From: Planctomycetota bacterium
GTDB lineage: Bacteria > Planctomycetota > UBA1135 > UBA2386
Assembly (NCBI GenBank): GCA_016794425.1
Contig: JAEUHR010000018.1
Coordinates: forward strand, 21,304 to 85,303
Direction: 5' to 3'
Length of the DNA: 64,000 bases
Positions 9,681 through 20,200 of this stretch are shown in pieces. A model generated the notes under the pieces. The model saw only the letters and a list, made by a program, of their open reading frames with translations, was not told the origin of the DNA and searched no databases. Numbering within the stretch: position 1 is the first letter of the stretch; each line of letters begins with the position of its first letter. Both the position numbers and the translations under genes were made by a program.

Positions 9681-11363
9681 TCAGAGGACGATGACCGCAT
9701 TGACGAAGAACGCGAACAGCGCGTCCTCGTCGGAGAGGTCCTTGAAGCCGCCGGTGGGGATCAGCAGCTGGATGCCGGGCGTGACGATGCAGTTGTCGAC
9801 GCCGAGCGGGCGGTAGTTTGCGGCGAGGCTGAAGTCGAAACCGATGCCGTTGCTGACGGACTCGCCTGGGAAGACCGTCTCCAGGACTTGCGAGTCGGCG
9901 AAGCTCAGATAGGCGGCGTTCGCGGCGACGGCCCACTGGTTCGACAGAGTCGCTTCGCACCCGCCGTGCACGATGATCAGGCCCGGGTTGACCGTGTTGG
10001 GTGCCTCGAAGGCCTTCGCACGCAGGTTCGGATAGAAGCTGTTCGTGTTGACGATCGTCTGGCCGGCGACCGCGATTGCCTGGCGGTGGAAGAAGCCGAA
10101 CGCTCCGCCGGCGAAGGCTGGATTGTCGAAAACGGAATCGAACCCATTGCCGTCGGCATCACCGGGATCGCTGTCGCCCGACGCATAGAAGAGGCTGAAC
10201 ACGTAGCGACGCCAATCCCAGGGGAGCGCGATTTCCAGAGCAGCCATCTGCGCCGAAATGTCCACGGCCTGTAGGGCGATCGGGTTGAACTCGTCCTCGC
10301 CGGTCATCCAGTAGAGCGCGTGTGCGACCTCGAGCTTGCCGATCCGGCCTTCGCCGTTGAAGCCGATGTAGGTTGCATCGACGCCGGCGCCCGCAACCGC
10401 GTCGTCACTGACGCCCTGCAGGGTCAGTTCGACCTCGTAGCCCATCGCGACGAGGTCTTCGAAGAACACGTTGACCGCCCAGAACTGCTGGTCGCGCGAC
10501 TCGAAGCCGCGGTTCAGGTTGCTGAACGGGTCCTTGGCGACGAGGTCGAAGAACGCGATCTGCCAGTCGATGCTCGACTCCGCGAGCGTGCCGAACAGCT
10601 GGATGCCGTCGTTGTTGTCCTGGAAGATGAAGCTGCGGAAGTCGCTGGCGAACGCCTGCCGGCCCAGGCGCACCGAGCCGAAGTCGAGATACGGGTCGGT
10701 CTCCCACAGCAGCAGTTCGCCGAACAGCTCCTGGATCGACGCGTCGCCCTGCGCATTGCCGGCATCGACGTCGTCGGCGTCGCGGATGTCGAGCGCCAGC
10801 GTCGACCGCACGCGCCAGGTCGGCGGCCGGAACACGGTGTCGCCGTGGAAGAAGTCGCCGGTGACGAACAGCGTCGAACGGATCTCCTGCGCCGAGCTGT
10901 CCTGCACCTTGTCGCGCGACTCGAACAGGTTGTTCCAGATCGCTTCGGCGGCGAAGAACGTGTGTTCGCCGAGGATCGGCTCGTCGCCCTTCCAGAGGTT
11001 CGTGTTGTAGACGTCGAGCAGGCCCGCGCCGCGCAGGATCGGATACTCGCCGGTGCCGTCCGACATCGTCAGCGGGTTCCAGCGTTCGCGACGGCCATAA
11101 CGATCGAACGCCTCGAGCCGCAGATAGCGGCTGTGGACCGGCGTGTAGTCGAAGCGGTCGGTGGCCGAAGGCGATTGCGGCGGCTGTGGCTGCGGTTGCT
11201 GCGGCTGTGCCGGCTGCGCCTGCGGCTCCTGGGGCTTCGGCTTGTCGCCGCCGCCGCCGGTGCGAGGTCCGGTGACCTGGGCCATGACGGCGCCCGTGGC
11301 CAGCACAGTGGTGAGGAGGCAGTGCACGAAGGCGCTGCGAGAGGGCGTGGTAGGAGCGAGCAT
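9681..11363 (-). CDS. Outer-membrane beta-barrel protein, putative porin partner of the multihaem cytochromes
   Basis: 560 aa. An N-terminal signal peptide (LLTTVLATGAVMAQ) is followed by a Pro/Gln-rich linker (about 38-65) and then alternating amphipathic beta-strands to the C-terminus (FAFFVNAVIVL), as expected for a barrel. Motifs such as FGSVRLGRQAF recall the alginate-export-type barrels. It has no CxxCH. It is transcribed before the ten-haem lipoprotein with a 29-bp gap and lies divergent from an 18-haem cytochrome. That arrangement makes a barrel that sheathes a cytochrome (MtrB-like role) a reasonable hypothesis, although I see no direct MtrB homology. An alternative is an unrelated porin. 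Confidence 0.75.
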   Translation of the reverse strand: MLAPTTPSRSAFVHCLLTTVLATGAVMAQVTGPRTGGGGDKPKPQEPQAQPAQPQQPQPQPPQSPSATDRFDYTPVHSRYLRLEAFDRYGRRERWNPLTMSDGTGEYPILRGAGLLDVYNTNLWKGDEPILGEHTFFAAEAIWNNLFESRDKVQDSSAQEIRSTLFVTGDFFHGDTVFRPPTWRVRSTLALDIRDADDVDAGNAQGDASIQELFGELLLWETDPYLDFGSVRLGRQAFASDFRSFIFQDNNDGIQLFGTLAESSIDWQIAFFDLVAKDPFSNLNRGFESRDQQFWAVNVFFEDLVAMGYEVELTLQGVSDDAVAGAGVDATYIGFNGEGRIGKLEVAHALYWMTGEDEFNPIALQAVDISAQMAALEIALPWDWRRYVFSLFYASGDSDPGDADGNGFDSVFDNPAFAGGAFGFFHRQAIAVAGQTIVNTNSFYPNLRAKAFEAPNTVNPGLIIVHGGCEATLSNQWAVAANAAYLSFADSQVLETVFPGESVSNGIGFDFSLAANYRPLGVDNCIVTPGIQLLIPTGGFKDLSDEDALFAFFVNAVIVL

Positions 11364-11431
11364 ACGCGGAGCCCGAGTCGCGCGGCGACTCGTTCGTCGA
11401 TGGTGGCGCCGGGCGGAGGAGTGGCTGGCTA

Positions 11432-11460
11432 TTGACCCCGCCTCGGCGCAGGGCAGAGTA
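11432..11460 (+). promoter_or_regulatory. Candidate sigma70-type promoter for the 18-haem cytochrome
   Basis: TTGACC, 17-bp spacer, AGAGTA, in the 192-bp divergent region between the barrel and cytochrome genes. The -35 is good and the -10 weak, so this is tentative. Confidence 0.3.
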
Positions 11461-11555
11461 GGTAGGGCCCGGAATCGAGTCAAAGAAACCGGCCGGTTCG
11501 CCGCCGATCGCGTCGCTCCGCGTCTCGGCAGGCTGCTCGACGACCCATCGCCCCG

Positions 11556-13538
11556 ATGCTGCGCCGCACGAACTCTCTCTGGATCGCCGCCCTCGGGCTG
11601 GCCGTGCTGTGCGCCGCCGCGATCGGTCGGCCGGCGGCGTCGCCGCCGCCCGAGGTGGTCCCGGCACCGCAGGGCGCCGCTGCCACGGCGTTCCGCCACG
11701 GCTCGCACCTGTCGCCGACCTGGCACACGACGCCGCGCGGCGAACAGTACGAGAAGCACTGCAAGGTCTGCCACGACTTCGACGCGGGGCAGCCGATCGG
11801 GCTCGGTGCGCCGACCAGGACCTGTGCCGCGTGCCACTTCAGCGACCCGTCGGTGGCGATGGGCGACGCGGCGCGGCTCGTGTTCGAGGGCGGCCAGGCC
11901 AGCGGCGGCCAGCGGCCGTTCGCCTACGACCACGCGCTGCCGGGGCACCGCGAACGCGCCTGCGCCGACTGCCACGCCTGGTCGAACACGCCGCGCGGCG
12001 ACTTCCCGTATCCGGACGTGCAGTTCGCGATGCCGGCGGCGCTGACCGTGTGCGCCGATTGCCACCACCACGGCGCCGACGACCCGGCGGCCGCGGCGCA
12101 GCGCACGCTGCACGAGGCCGGCACCGGCGGCGCCTGGCGCGCGGCCTGGGACCGCGCGACCGGCTGTGACTCGTGCCACAAGGCCGGCACGCCGCGGCTG
12201 CTCGACGGCCACCGGCGCGCGACCGAACGCGGCTTCTCGCACGCGTCGCACCTGCCGGCCACCGGCGGTGCCTGCACCGAGTGCCATGCGATGGACGGCG
12301 CTGCCGCGGCGACCGCGGGCATGGGCGTGCTGCAGAAGGGCTGCGGCGACTGCCACTTCGGCGACCGCGGTGCGTCGACCACGAAGCTGCAGGCCGACCT
12401 GCAGGTCGAACGCATGCCGACGCAGTTCTCGCACGCCAGCAAGGGCCACCGCGAGGACTGCAGCAAGTGCCATCCGATGGCGGCGGGCGCGCGCGACCCG
12501 GACGTCGGCCGCCTCTACGCCGACTGCACCAAGACCTGCCACAGCGAACGCCGCGTCGAACGCCACGGCGCCTGGAGCTGCAACGACTGCCACCGCAGCG
12601 GCGACCCGCGCGCCGAACGCGACCAGGCCGCGGTTGAGGCGATCGCCACGGTCGCCGTGCAGCGGCCCGCCGAGGGTTCGCGGTTCCGGTTCGAGGCGAT
12701 GGTGCACCCCGGCATCACGACGCGCGGTGCCGCCGTGCATGCGGCGGCCGCGGGCCGCGCCTGCGCCGACTGCCACCGCCGCGACCTGCCGGCGCTGGCC
12801 GGCGCCGCCGAGCCGCGCCGGTTCTTGCACGACGGCCACCTCGCGGCCGTGTCGAACGACACGCCGGACACCGCCTGCACGGCCTGCCACGTGACGGTGC
12901 GCGACGCGACGTCGTCGCCGCGCACGGTCGCGTTCGCGGCCGAATCGCCGAAGGAGCGCCAGACCTGCACCGCGCTGTGCCACCAGAGCCCGCGGCTCGA
13001 GGTCGAGGCCCGGCCCACGACCGTCGACGTGCCGGTGTTCGACCACGCGCAGCACCGCGCCCACGCCTGCGCCGAGTGCCACGTGCGCGGCAGCGACGTG
13101 GTCGCGCTGCGCGACGCCAAACTCGCCGGCGACGGCGCGGCGTTCGCCTGTGCGCGCTGCCACGGCCACAAGGACCCCGAGAAGATCAAGGTGACCGGCG
13201 GCTACGACACGACGAAGCCGAACGACACCTGCCGCGAGTGCCACGCGCCGAAGGAGAAGCCGAGCTACCAGAAGGAGCTGCGCTCGGTGCAGCGCTTCCA
13301 GCTGGTCGCCGACGTGCGGCAGTTCCACGACAAGGGCGGCGCCTGCACGAACTGCCACGGCCTCGAACAAGGCCGGCCCGGGCCCGTGCGCACGCCGGTG
13401 CGCATCGCCGCGCGGCTGGACCTGCACACGTCGCACGACGGCGTGCGGCGGCCCGACGGTTCGACCGCGTCGGTGCCCGCGGTGCGCGGCACCGACGAGT
13501 GCCTGTCGTGCCACGCGTGGGATCCGCGGCGGCGATGA
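11556..13538 (+). CDS. Eighteen-haem periplasmic c-type cytochrome
   Basis: 660 aa with a signal peptide (LWIAALGLAVLCAAAIG). I count 16 CxxCH motifs (CKVCH, CAACH, two CADCH near the start, CDSCH, CTECH, CGDCH, CSKCH, CNDCH, a third CADCH, CTACH, CAECH, CARCH, CRECH, CTNCH, CLSCH) and two CxxxCH variants (CTKTCH, CTALCH), so up to 18 haems. Many spare histidines (HASHL, FDHAQHRAH, FAYDHALPGH) can serve as distal ligands, giving bis-His haems typical of electron wires. It is much longer than a decahaem MtrA. The divergent barrel and ten-haem lipoprotein suggest a trans-envelope electron path. The stop overlaps the next start (ATGA). Confidence 0.92.
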   Translation: MLRRTNSLWIAALGLAVLCAAAIGRPAASPPPEVVPAPQGAAATAFRHGSHLSPTWHTTPRGEQYEKHCKVCHDFDAGQPIGLGAPTRTCAACHFSDPSVAMGDAARLVFEGGQASGGQRPFAYDHALPGHRERACADCHAWSNTPRGDFPYPDVQFAMPAALTVCADCHHHGADDPAAAAQRTLHEAGTGGAWRAAWDRATGCDSCHKAGTPRLLDGHRRATERGFSHASHLPATGGACTECHAMDGAAAATAGMGVLQKGCGDCHFGDRGASTTKLQADLQVERMPTQFSHASKGHREDCSKCHPMAAGARDPDVGRLYADCTKTCHSERRVERHGAWSCNDCHRSGDPRAERDQAAVEAIATVAVQRPAEGSRFRFEAMVHPGITTRGAAVHAAAAGRACADCHRRDLPALAGAAEPRRFLHDGHLAAVSNDTPDTACTACHVTVRDATSSPRTVAFAAESPKERQTCTALCHQSPRLEVEARPTTVDVPVFDHAQHRAHACAECHVRGSDVVALRDAKLAGDGAAFACARCHGHKDPEKIKVTGGYDTTKPNDTCRECHAPKEKPSYQKELRSVQRFQLVADVRQFHDKGGACTNCHGLEQGRPGPVRTPVRIAARLDLHTSHDGVRRPDGSTASVPAVRGTDECLSCHAWDPRRR

Positions 13539-14500
13539 GCGCGGCGGCCGGCGCGCCTGTGGCCCCGCGGCGGCGGCGCCGGCTCGGCCTGAAACTGGCG
13601 CTGCTGGCCACGGCGCTGCTGCTGCCGCTGCTGTGCTGCGAACTGTTCCTGCAGTTCGTCGATCCCGGCGACTTCGGCGAGCTCGAAGACCGCGAACGGT
13701 TCTCCGCGACCGTGCTCGAGCACGTCGAATGGGAAGGCGCGCGGCGGCTGCGGCTCGTGCCCGGCGCGGTCGGCAGCTACCTCGGCCACGAAGTGCACAT
13801 CAGCGCGCAGCGACTGCGTAACCGGCCAGTCGTGGTGCCGAAGCCCGCCGACGTTTGCCGCGTGGTCGTGCTCGGCGACTCGGTGCCGTTCGGCTGGGGC
13901 GTCGGTGAAGACGATCCGTTCCCGCGGCAGCTCGAGGTGCTGCTGCGCGACCACCCGCGCCGCGACGGCCGCCGCTACGAGGTCGTCAACGCGGGCACGC
14001 CGGGCTGGGGCCTGGTCGAGGCCGGTTTTTGGCTGCGCGACGAAGGGCTCGCGCTCGCGCCCGACGTGGTGCTGCACTGCATCATCAACAACGACGTCGA
14101 GCCGCATCCGAAGCCGCCGCCACTGTTCCTCGGCGAGGGGCTGCGCCGCGTGCGCACGCTGCGGCTGTTCGAGCGCCTCGCCGACAAGCTGACCGCGAAC
14201 CGCGGCTTCGAGCCCAACACCGGCCTCGACGCAGGGATGATCGCGATGGTGTTCGACCGCTACCAGGAACTGCTGCGGCCGGCCGGCGTGCCGTACGTCG
14301 TGTTCGACACCGTCGGGCTGCCGGCGGCGGCCGTCGCGCACGCGCAGGCGATCGGGCTGCACCACTTCGACACGGTGCTGAGCCTCGAGTGGCAGCACGC
14401 GCACCAGGTCACGCGCTCGGACTTCCATCCGGGCGTCGCGGGCCACCGCATCCTCGCCGAACGGGCGCTCGCCGCGGTGCTGCCGCTGCTCGAGCGCTGA
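13535..14500 (+). CDS. Membrane-anchored SGNH/GDSL-type hydrolase
   Basis: 321 aa. The start overlaps the cytochrome stop (ATGA). A Pro/Arg-rich N-terminus is followed by one hydrophobic anchor (LALLATALLLPLLCCELFLQF, about 20-41). SGNH blocks: block I VVVLGDSVPFGWG with nucleophile Ser, Gly block NAGTPGWG, block III IINND, and block V SDFHPGVAGH with Asp and His. Such enzymes hydrolyse esters, for example acetyl groups on polysaccharide or peptidoglycan. Coupling to a multihaem cytochrome is odd and may only reflect operon packing. The substrate is unknown. Confidence 0.85.
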   Translation: MSAAAGAPVAPRRRRRLGLKLALLATALLLPLLCCELFLQFVDPGDFGELEDRERFSATVLEHVEWEGARRLRLVPGAVGSYLGHEVHISAQRLRNRPVVVPKPADVCRVVVLGDSVPFGWGVGEDDPFPRQLEVLLRDHPRRDGRRYEVVNAGTPGWGLVEAGFWLRDEGLALAPDVVLHCIINNDVEPHPKPPPLFLGEGLRRVRTLRLFERLADKLTANRGFEPNTGLDAGMIAMVFDRYQELLRPAGVPYVVFDTVGLPAAAVAHAQAIGLHHFDTVLSLEWQHAHQVTRSDFHPGVAGHRILAERALAAVLPLLER

Positions 14501-14509
14501 TCGACGGCG

Positions 14510-15847
14510 CTACTGCAGCGTCTGGCCGGTGTTGACCAGGCCCTTCGTCTGCGCGACCGACGCCGCCTGCCAGGTGAACTCGCCGTAGCGGTCGCCGGTG
14601 CCGGTGAGCTGCAGCGACAGGCCCGCCGCGCCGGTGCCGGTCTGGCTGACGCCGATGTCGATCGACGTCAGGCCCTGCGCGGCGCCGCCGACCGCCGTGA
14701 ACGAACCCTCGTAGCTGACGAACTGCATGACGACGCCGGTCGCGGTCACCAGTGCGATGCCGTCGGGGCTGCCGTTCTGCAGGCCGGGGAAGTCGAAGGC
14801 GAGCGTGCCGAAGCCGTTCTGCTGGTTCGGGATCGTGCCGGCGAGCCGCGTGATGGCGTAGTAGAGACCGGTGGTGCCGTCGTAGCCGAGCAGCATCCAG
14901 TCCTTCAGGCTCGTGCCGGCGGCACCGGCGACCTCGACGAACTCGCCGATGTCGGTGCCGGAGTTGTCGTAGTGCAGTTCGTTGATCCAGACCTCGGCGA
15001 CTCGCTTGCGCACGCAGGCGCCGAGGTAGATGCAGTCGACCCACTCCGGATGGTCGACGAACGGGTTGCGGTTGCCCTGGAAACCGTAGACGACGTTGTT
15101 GCGCGCGATCTCGCGCGCGTCGACCGGGTCCTGCTGGTGCCACTGCAGCAGCACGCTCAGCAGGCCCATGTAGGCGACCGACGCGTTGCCGCCAGTGGTC
15201 TGGATCAGGCTCGCGGTGTCGGTGAGCCGCAGGTCCGGCTCGGAGCCGCCGCCCTCGTAGCGCACGTCCATGTAGAACATCGCCCGCGCGATGTCGCCGC
15301 GGCGCGGGCCCCACACCTGCCAGCCGCCGGAGGCCGAGAACCAGTTGGAGTTGCCGGGGAACGTGCCGCTGCCGCCGCCCTGCCCCGCGTTGACCAGCGT
15401 CGTGCGCTCGGTCCAGGTCGCGTTGCCGTTCGCGAACCGCAGGTTGCCGCGGTCGGCGTTGTAGGCGATGTCGCTGAGGAACAGGTGGTGGCAGTCGCTG
15501 TACGGCAGGTTGGTCGGCCCGTCGGTCGGGAAGCCGTACGAGTTCGGCCAGCTGTGTTCGCGGTTGTAGAACGAGTTGCCGCCGCCCTGTTTGGCGTAGG
15601 CGGCGTTCTTGTAGATGTCGAGGATCTGCGTGCTGATCGTCGGGTGCTGGTCGGCCGCCTCGAGCACGGTCCATGTGTCGGTGCCGGAGCCCGTGTAGGC
15701 GATCTTCGTGTGCCCGTCGATCGCGTTGTGCAGCGTCGTGCGCAGCGTGGTCGGCGTGCTCGCGTCGACGCCGGCGTAGTAGCCGGGCGGGATCTGGGCG
15801 GTGACGGCGGTCGCCGTGGCGGCAACCGCGAGGAACACGTGGCGCAT
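14510..15847 (-). CDS. Secreted endonuclease I with C-terminal lamin-tail-like domain
   Basis: 445 aa with a signal peptide ending AVTAQ. Residues about 20-275 match endonuclease I (EndA/NucM): DTWTVLEAADQHP, the beta-beta-metal core NREHSWPNSYGFP, and SDCHHLFLSDIAYNADRGN. The His in REHSWP is the probable general base. Residues about 285-445 (VWINELHYDNSGTDIGEFVEVAG through FTWQ) look like a lamin-tail domain, often attached to extracellular nucleases. The protein probably degrades external DNA for phosphorus or nitrogen. Transcription is convergent with the SGNH hydrolase gene. Confidence 0.88.
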   Translation of the reverse strand: MRHVFLAVAATATAVTAQIPPGYYAGVDASTPTTLRTTLHNAIDGHTKIAYTGSGTDTWTVLEAADQHPTISTQILDIYKNAAYAKQGGGNSFYNREHSWPNSYGFPTDGPTNLPYSDCHHLFLSDIAYNADRGNLRFANGNATWTERTTLVNAGQGGGSGTFPGNSNWFSASGGWQVWGPRRGDIARAMFYMDVRYEGGGSEPDLRLTDTASLIQTTGGNASVAYMGLLSVLLQWHQQDPVDAREIARNNVVYGFQGNRNPFVDHPEWVDCIYLGACVRKRVAEVWINELHYDNSGTDIGEFVEVAGAAGTSLKDWMLLGYDGTTGLYYAITRLAGTIPNQQNGFGTLAFDFPGLQNGSPDGIALVTATGVVMQFVSYEGSFTAVGGAAQGLTSIDIGVSQTGTGAAGLSLQLTGTGDRYGEFTWQAASVAQTKGLVNTGQTLQ

Positions 15848-15923
15848 GGCGCGGCGGATGATAGCGCCGCGCGCGGACGGAACGACCGGCGACCTGCGCG
15901 GATGCCGTGTTCCGTATCGACGG

Positions 15924-17243
15924 CTACGGCGTGTAGACGCGCACGTCGGCGGACGACAGCAGGATCTCGCCGGTGGCGAAGTCGAGCGTCACGGCCTGCG
16001 CGTGCAGCGGCACGTCCAGCGGGCCGAACGCCGCCGGCGTGAACGCGAAGCTCGCGAGCCCGGCCGCATCGAGCAGTCCGGCCCACGACACGCTGCTCGC
16101 CAGCGACACCAGCAGTTCGCCTTCGGCGATCGGCGCGAGTCCGGCCAGGAACTCGGGCGTGGTCGACAGCACGAACAGCCAGACCTGGTTGGGCCGCGTG
16201 CCGTCGAGGTCGATCGTGACCGGCGCCGTGGCGTCGACGGTGCCGGACGGCAGCAGCGTCGCGGTCAGTGCGAACGCCGGCCGCGCCGGCCGCGCGACCA
16301 CCAGCGCCGCACCGCTGCCGCTGATCGTCGGGCCGCCCGGCGTGCTGGCCAGCAGCTGGATCGCGCCGTGCACGATCGCGCCCTGGTTGTCGAGTTGCAT
16401 CGCCGGCGTGTGGGTGCCGCTGACCGAGGTGCCGCCGCGGACTTCGTGTGCCGCGGTGCCGGCGAGGCGCAGGAACGACGTGCCGCCGGCGTAGACGCCC
16501 AGCCCGCCGACGCTCGGCTGGCCGAACGGACCGGGCGGGCCCGCGTTGCCGCCGCGCAGGTTGCAGCCGGCGACCGTGGCGATCGCACTCTGCTGCAGCA
16601 GGAGACCGATGCCGCCGGTCGGTGGCACCAGCGCACCGAACGGGCTGCCGCCGACGCCGGTGCCGCCCTGCAGCGTGCACGCATCGGCGGCGAACCGGCC
16701 GCTGCCGGTGACGTCGACGCCGGCGGCGCCGAGGCCGCCCGTGACCGCGCCGTTGAACAGGCCGTCGCCGCCGCGGATCGAGCAGCGCTGCGCGTGCAGT
16801 TCACCCTGCACCAGGACGCCGCTGGCCAGCGGTCCGCCGAGCAGGTGCGTGAACTCGCAGTCCATCGCAACCAACCGCGCGTCGCTGCGGACCTTCAGCG
16901 CGGGTTCGAAGAACGACGCCGTCGGCGCGAAGCGGATGCCCGCGAGGTAGCAGGTCTGACCGGGCGGCGTCGTTTCGAACGTCGTCATCCGGTAGTCCGA
17001 CGGCAGCGGCACCGGATGCTGCACGACGGTCGCGGCGGTGCCCTCGCCGCGGATCGTCAGCGCCTTGCCGCTGACGACGAACGCCGTGTAGACGCCGGCG
17101 CGCACCAGCAGCGTGTCGCCGTTCTGGGCGGCGGCGACGGCGGCCGGCAGGTCGGTGAAGTTCGTGCCGGGACCGTTGTTCGCATCGACGATCCAGATCG
17201 TGGGCAGGAGAGCGACGAGGGCGAGCGTGAGCATGCGCGGCAT
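15924..17243 (-). CDS. Secreted right-handed beta-helix repeat protein
   Basis: 439 aa with signal peptide MPRMLTLALVALLP. The start of the mature part (IVDANNGPGTNFTDLPAAVAAAQNGDTLLVRAGVY) is the opening of pectate-lyase-like parallel beta-helix proteins common in Planctomycetota, followed by Gly-rich turns and short strands (MDCEFTHLLGGPLASGVLVQGELHAQRCSIRGG pattern). The C-terminal about 100 residues (LDVPLHAQAVTLDFATGEILLSSADVRVYTP) form the extra domain frequent in planctomycete secreted proteins. No catalytic residues can be assigned. It lies 12 bp downstream of the alpha-2-macroglobulin gene and may share its transcript. Confidence 0.75.
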   Translation of the reverse strand: MPRMLTLALVALLPTIWIVDANNGPGTNFTDLPAAVAAAQNGDTLLVRAGVYTAFVVSGKALTIRGEGTAATVVQHPVPLPSDYRMTTFETTPPGQTCYLAGIRFAPTASFFEPALKVRSDARLVAMDCEFTHLLGGPLASGVLVQGELHAQRCSIRGGDGLFNGAVTGGLGAAGVDVTGSGRFAADACTLQGGTGVGGSPFGALVPPTGGIGLLLQQSAIATVAGCNLRGGNAGPPGPFGQPSVGGLGVYAGGTSFLRLAGTAAHEVRGGTSVSGTHTPAMQLDNQGAIVHGAIQLLASTPGGPTISGSGAALVVARPARPAFALTATLLPSGTVDATAPVTIDLDGTRPNQVWLFVLSTTPEFLAGLAPIAEGELLVSLASSVSWAGLLDAAGLASFAFTPAAFGPLDVPLHAQAVTLDFATGEILLSSADVRVYTP

Positions 17244-17255
17244 GCTACCGCACGG

Positions 17256-20200
17256 TCAGCGCGGGGTGACCTCCACCGCCAGCGGTGCCGCCCAGCGCTT
17301 CTGTTCGGCCGTGTAGTAGAGGTAGGCGCGCGATGCCGGGCCGGTGCTGCGCCCCGGGATCCGCGCGATCGCGTCGAGCGCCAGCCGCCGCTCGGCACCG
17401 GGTTCGAGGTCGCGCCAGTAGAGCACCAGGTCGCGGCCGCGCAGCTCCCAGAACGCGAACGCTTCCGCGCGCTGCAGGTCCTCGAGCACGCGCGTCGGCA
17501 GCTCGAGGCCGGCCGGCAGGCCGATGATCGCGAGCGTCATCGGCAGCGACGCGTCGGTGCGGTTCGTCAGCGCCACGTCGATCGCGACCGGATCGCCTTC
17601 GCGCACCGTCGTCTGGCGCAGGCTCGTGCGCAGCGCGACCTTCGCGTCGGGGTCGTCGGCCGGCTGTTCCGAGTGGTAGGCGACGTCGACGGCCCACGGC
17701 AGCGCCGCTCCGCCGCCCTCGAGTTCGAGCCGCAGCGCCGTGTCGCCGGGTGCCAGGCGGTCCCACAGTTCGCAGGTCAGCGCCGCGTGCTCGTCGGCCG
17801 CGAACGCGCGCTCGGCGAGCAGTGCGTCGCCGCGCCAGACCCGCAGCGTGCCGGCCTGCCGCTGCGCGCGGTGCTGCTGCGCGTAGGCGGTCAGGGCGCG
17901 CAGCGCCACGATCGTCGCCTGGGTCGCGCCGAACGTGCCGCGCGCATCGCGGGCGCCCTGCAGGAACTCGATCGCGCGCCGCGCCTGCACCGCGTGCGGC
18001 GCCGCCGGCAGCCAGGCCAGGGCCGCGAAGCCCGTCGTCTCGACGACCAGGTCCCGGCCGCCGCTCATCGTGATGCTGGTCGTCGTGCCGTGCAGCGAAC
18101 CGTCGGGCTGCTGCAGCGCGGCCAGCCGTTCGCGGGCGGCCGTGGCCTCGGCGCGGTCGGCCAGGTGCAGCGCACAGGCGATCAGCGCCAGCTCGTACGG
18201 ATCGCCGGTGGTGGCGCGCGCGACCAGCGCGTCGACCTCGGTCGCGAGCTGCGCCGCGGGCGTGCCGGACTGCAGCAGCGCGTAGGTGACGTAGGCGTTG
18301 GTCAGCGGCACCGAGCGGCCGCCGAACGAGTGGTGGTCGTCGCCCTGGTGCGGGTAGTTGCCCTTGCCGTCGCGGCGGTCGAGCAGCCACTGCCGCGTGC
18401 GTTCGACCATCGTCGCATCGACGTCGTGCACGCGCTGCATGTCGTGGAACTGCAGCAGGCCGTAGGCGGTCAGCGCCTCGTGGCCGGGGTCGTTGCCGAA
18501 CCACTCGTAGCCGCGCCGCGCGCACTCGTAGCCGGTGATCTTCGCGTAGCCCTTCGGCAGCAGTTCGCGCGCGCGCGCTGCGACCAGCGGCACGTCGTCG
18601 CCGTTCGCCTCGAGCAGCGACAGCACCATCGTGTTCGGGTAGTTCGACGAACTCGCCTGCTCGAAGCAGCCGTGCGGTTCGCGCAGGATGCCGTCGAGCC
18701 CCTCGGTCAGCGCCGCGAGCGGCGACGGGAACAGCTTCAGCAGCACCGAGCCGGAGCCCGCCACCGCGTCGGCCGGCAGCGTCACCGTGACCGTCGCCGG
18801 TGTGCCGGCGGTGACCGTGCCGGCGAACGAGCGGTGGTGCGGGAAGCCGCGCGGCGTCACCTGCAGCGTGTGCCGCACGGTGTCGTCGAAGCGGCCGACG
18901 CTGCCGCGCAGCAGCAGCGTCGCGGTGCCGGCGCCCGGGGCGGCACCGAGCGGCACCAGCGCGCGGCCGCGTGCCGGCTGCGTGGCCGCGTCGAGCTGGA
19001 TCGCGGTCGGAGTCTCGGCGCCGAGCCGCAGGCCTTGGCCGACCTGCACCTGCAGCGCGACCTCGGCGACCGGCTGGCCGGTCGCGGTGGCCGCGATCGG
19101 CAGCTGCAGTTCGTCGCCGGCCGACAGTTCGTCGGGCAGCTTCACGTCGAGGTGGAACGGCAGCGCGGTCGTGAACGTGCCGCGGCCCTGACCGACGCGG
19201 CCGGTGGTGCCGCCGAGCGCGTGTGCGTCGACCTGCACGAGCCAGGTCGTCACCGCGTCGCTGGTCGCGAAGCCGACGGTCGCTTCGCCGCGTTCGTCGG
19301 TCCGCACCAGCGTCTGCCACAGCAGCAGCGGCGCGAAGTCGTCGCGGACCGCATCGGCGGTGTGGCGGTGCGCATACTGGCGCTCGCGGGCCGGCAGGGC
19401 TGGGCGGGCGGGTGGTCCGTCGTCCCTGCCGACGAAGCCGGTCTCGAGCGTGGCCGGCGGGAGGTCCTGCGGCGCGCTGTCGCTGCGGCGGCCACCGAGA
19501 CTGACGGCGCGGTTCCAGGCGCCCGAGTCGAAGGCGCTCTCCTTGCGTTCCGTCACGGTGGTGACGTTGTCGAAGCTGTCGAGATCGCCCCACCGGTCTT
19601 CGTGGAACACGGCGCGGTCCGGTGGTGGCACGAGGGCGCCGATGTCGCCCGCGCCGCCGTCGAAGTCGCGCAGCTCTGCCGCCGCCGGCGCCAGATCGCG
19701 GTTGCCGAGCACGTTCGGCAGCAAGGCAGCGCCGAGCAGCAGCACCGCGGCGGCGCCGAGCACGCCGGTGAACGTCTGCAGCACCGGCGGCCAGTGCGTG
19801 ACCGCGCGCAGCGCGGCGGCGATCGTCTCGACCAGCACCAGCAGCAGCAGCGCCAGTCCGGCCAGCACCGTCGCCGCCTCGAGCCGCCGCGCGGCGGCGC
19901 GCGCATCGCGGTCGAACGTCGCGCCGGCCGCCTGCGCCGCGGCGAGGTTGCTGTGTACCTGCGGCGTGTGCGAGAAGCCCTCGCGCGCCAGCACGCCGAC
20001 CCCGGCCGGCCCGCGCGCGGCGATCGTCGCCTGCGCCGCGGCGTCGTTGCGCCACACGTAGCGGCGCCAGCCACGCGTGCCGAGCAGCAGATCGGCGTTG
20101 CGGGCCGAGCCGTCGTGCGCGAGCAGGAAGTCACCGAGCTCCTCGACGCGCTCGACGTCGGCGAACAGCGACGCCTGGTCGGCGAGGCCGACCCGCGGCT

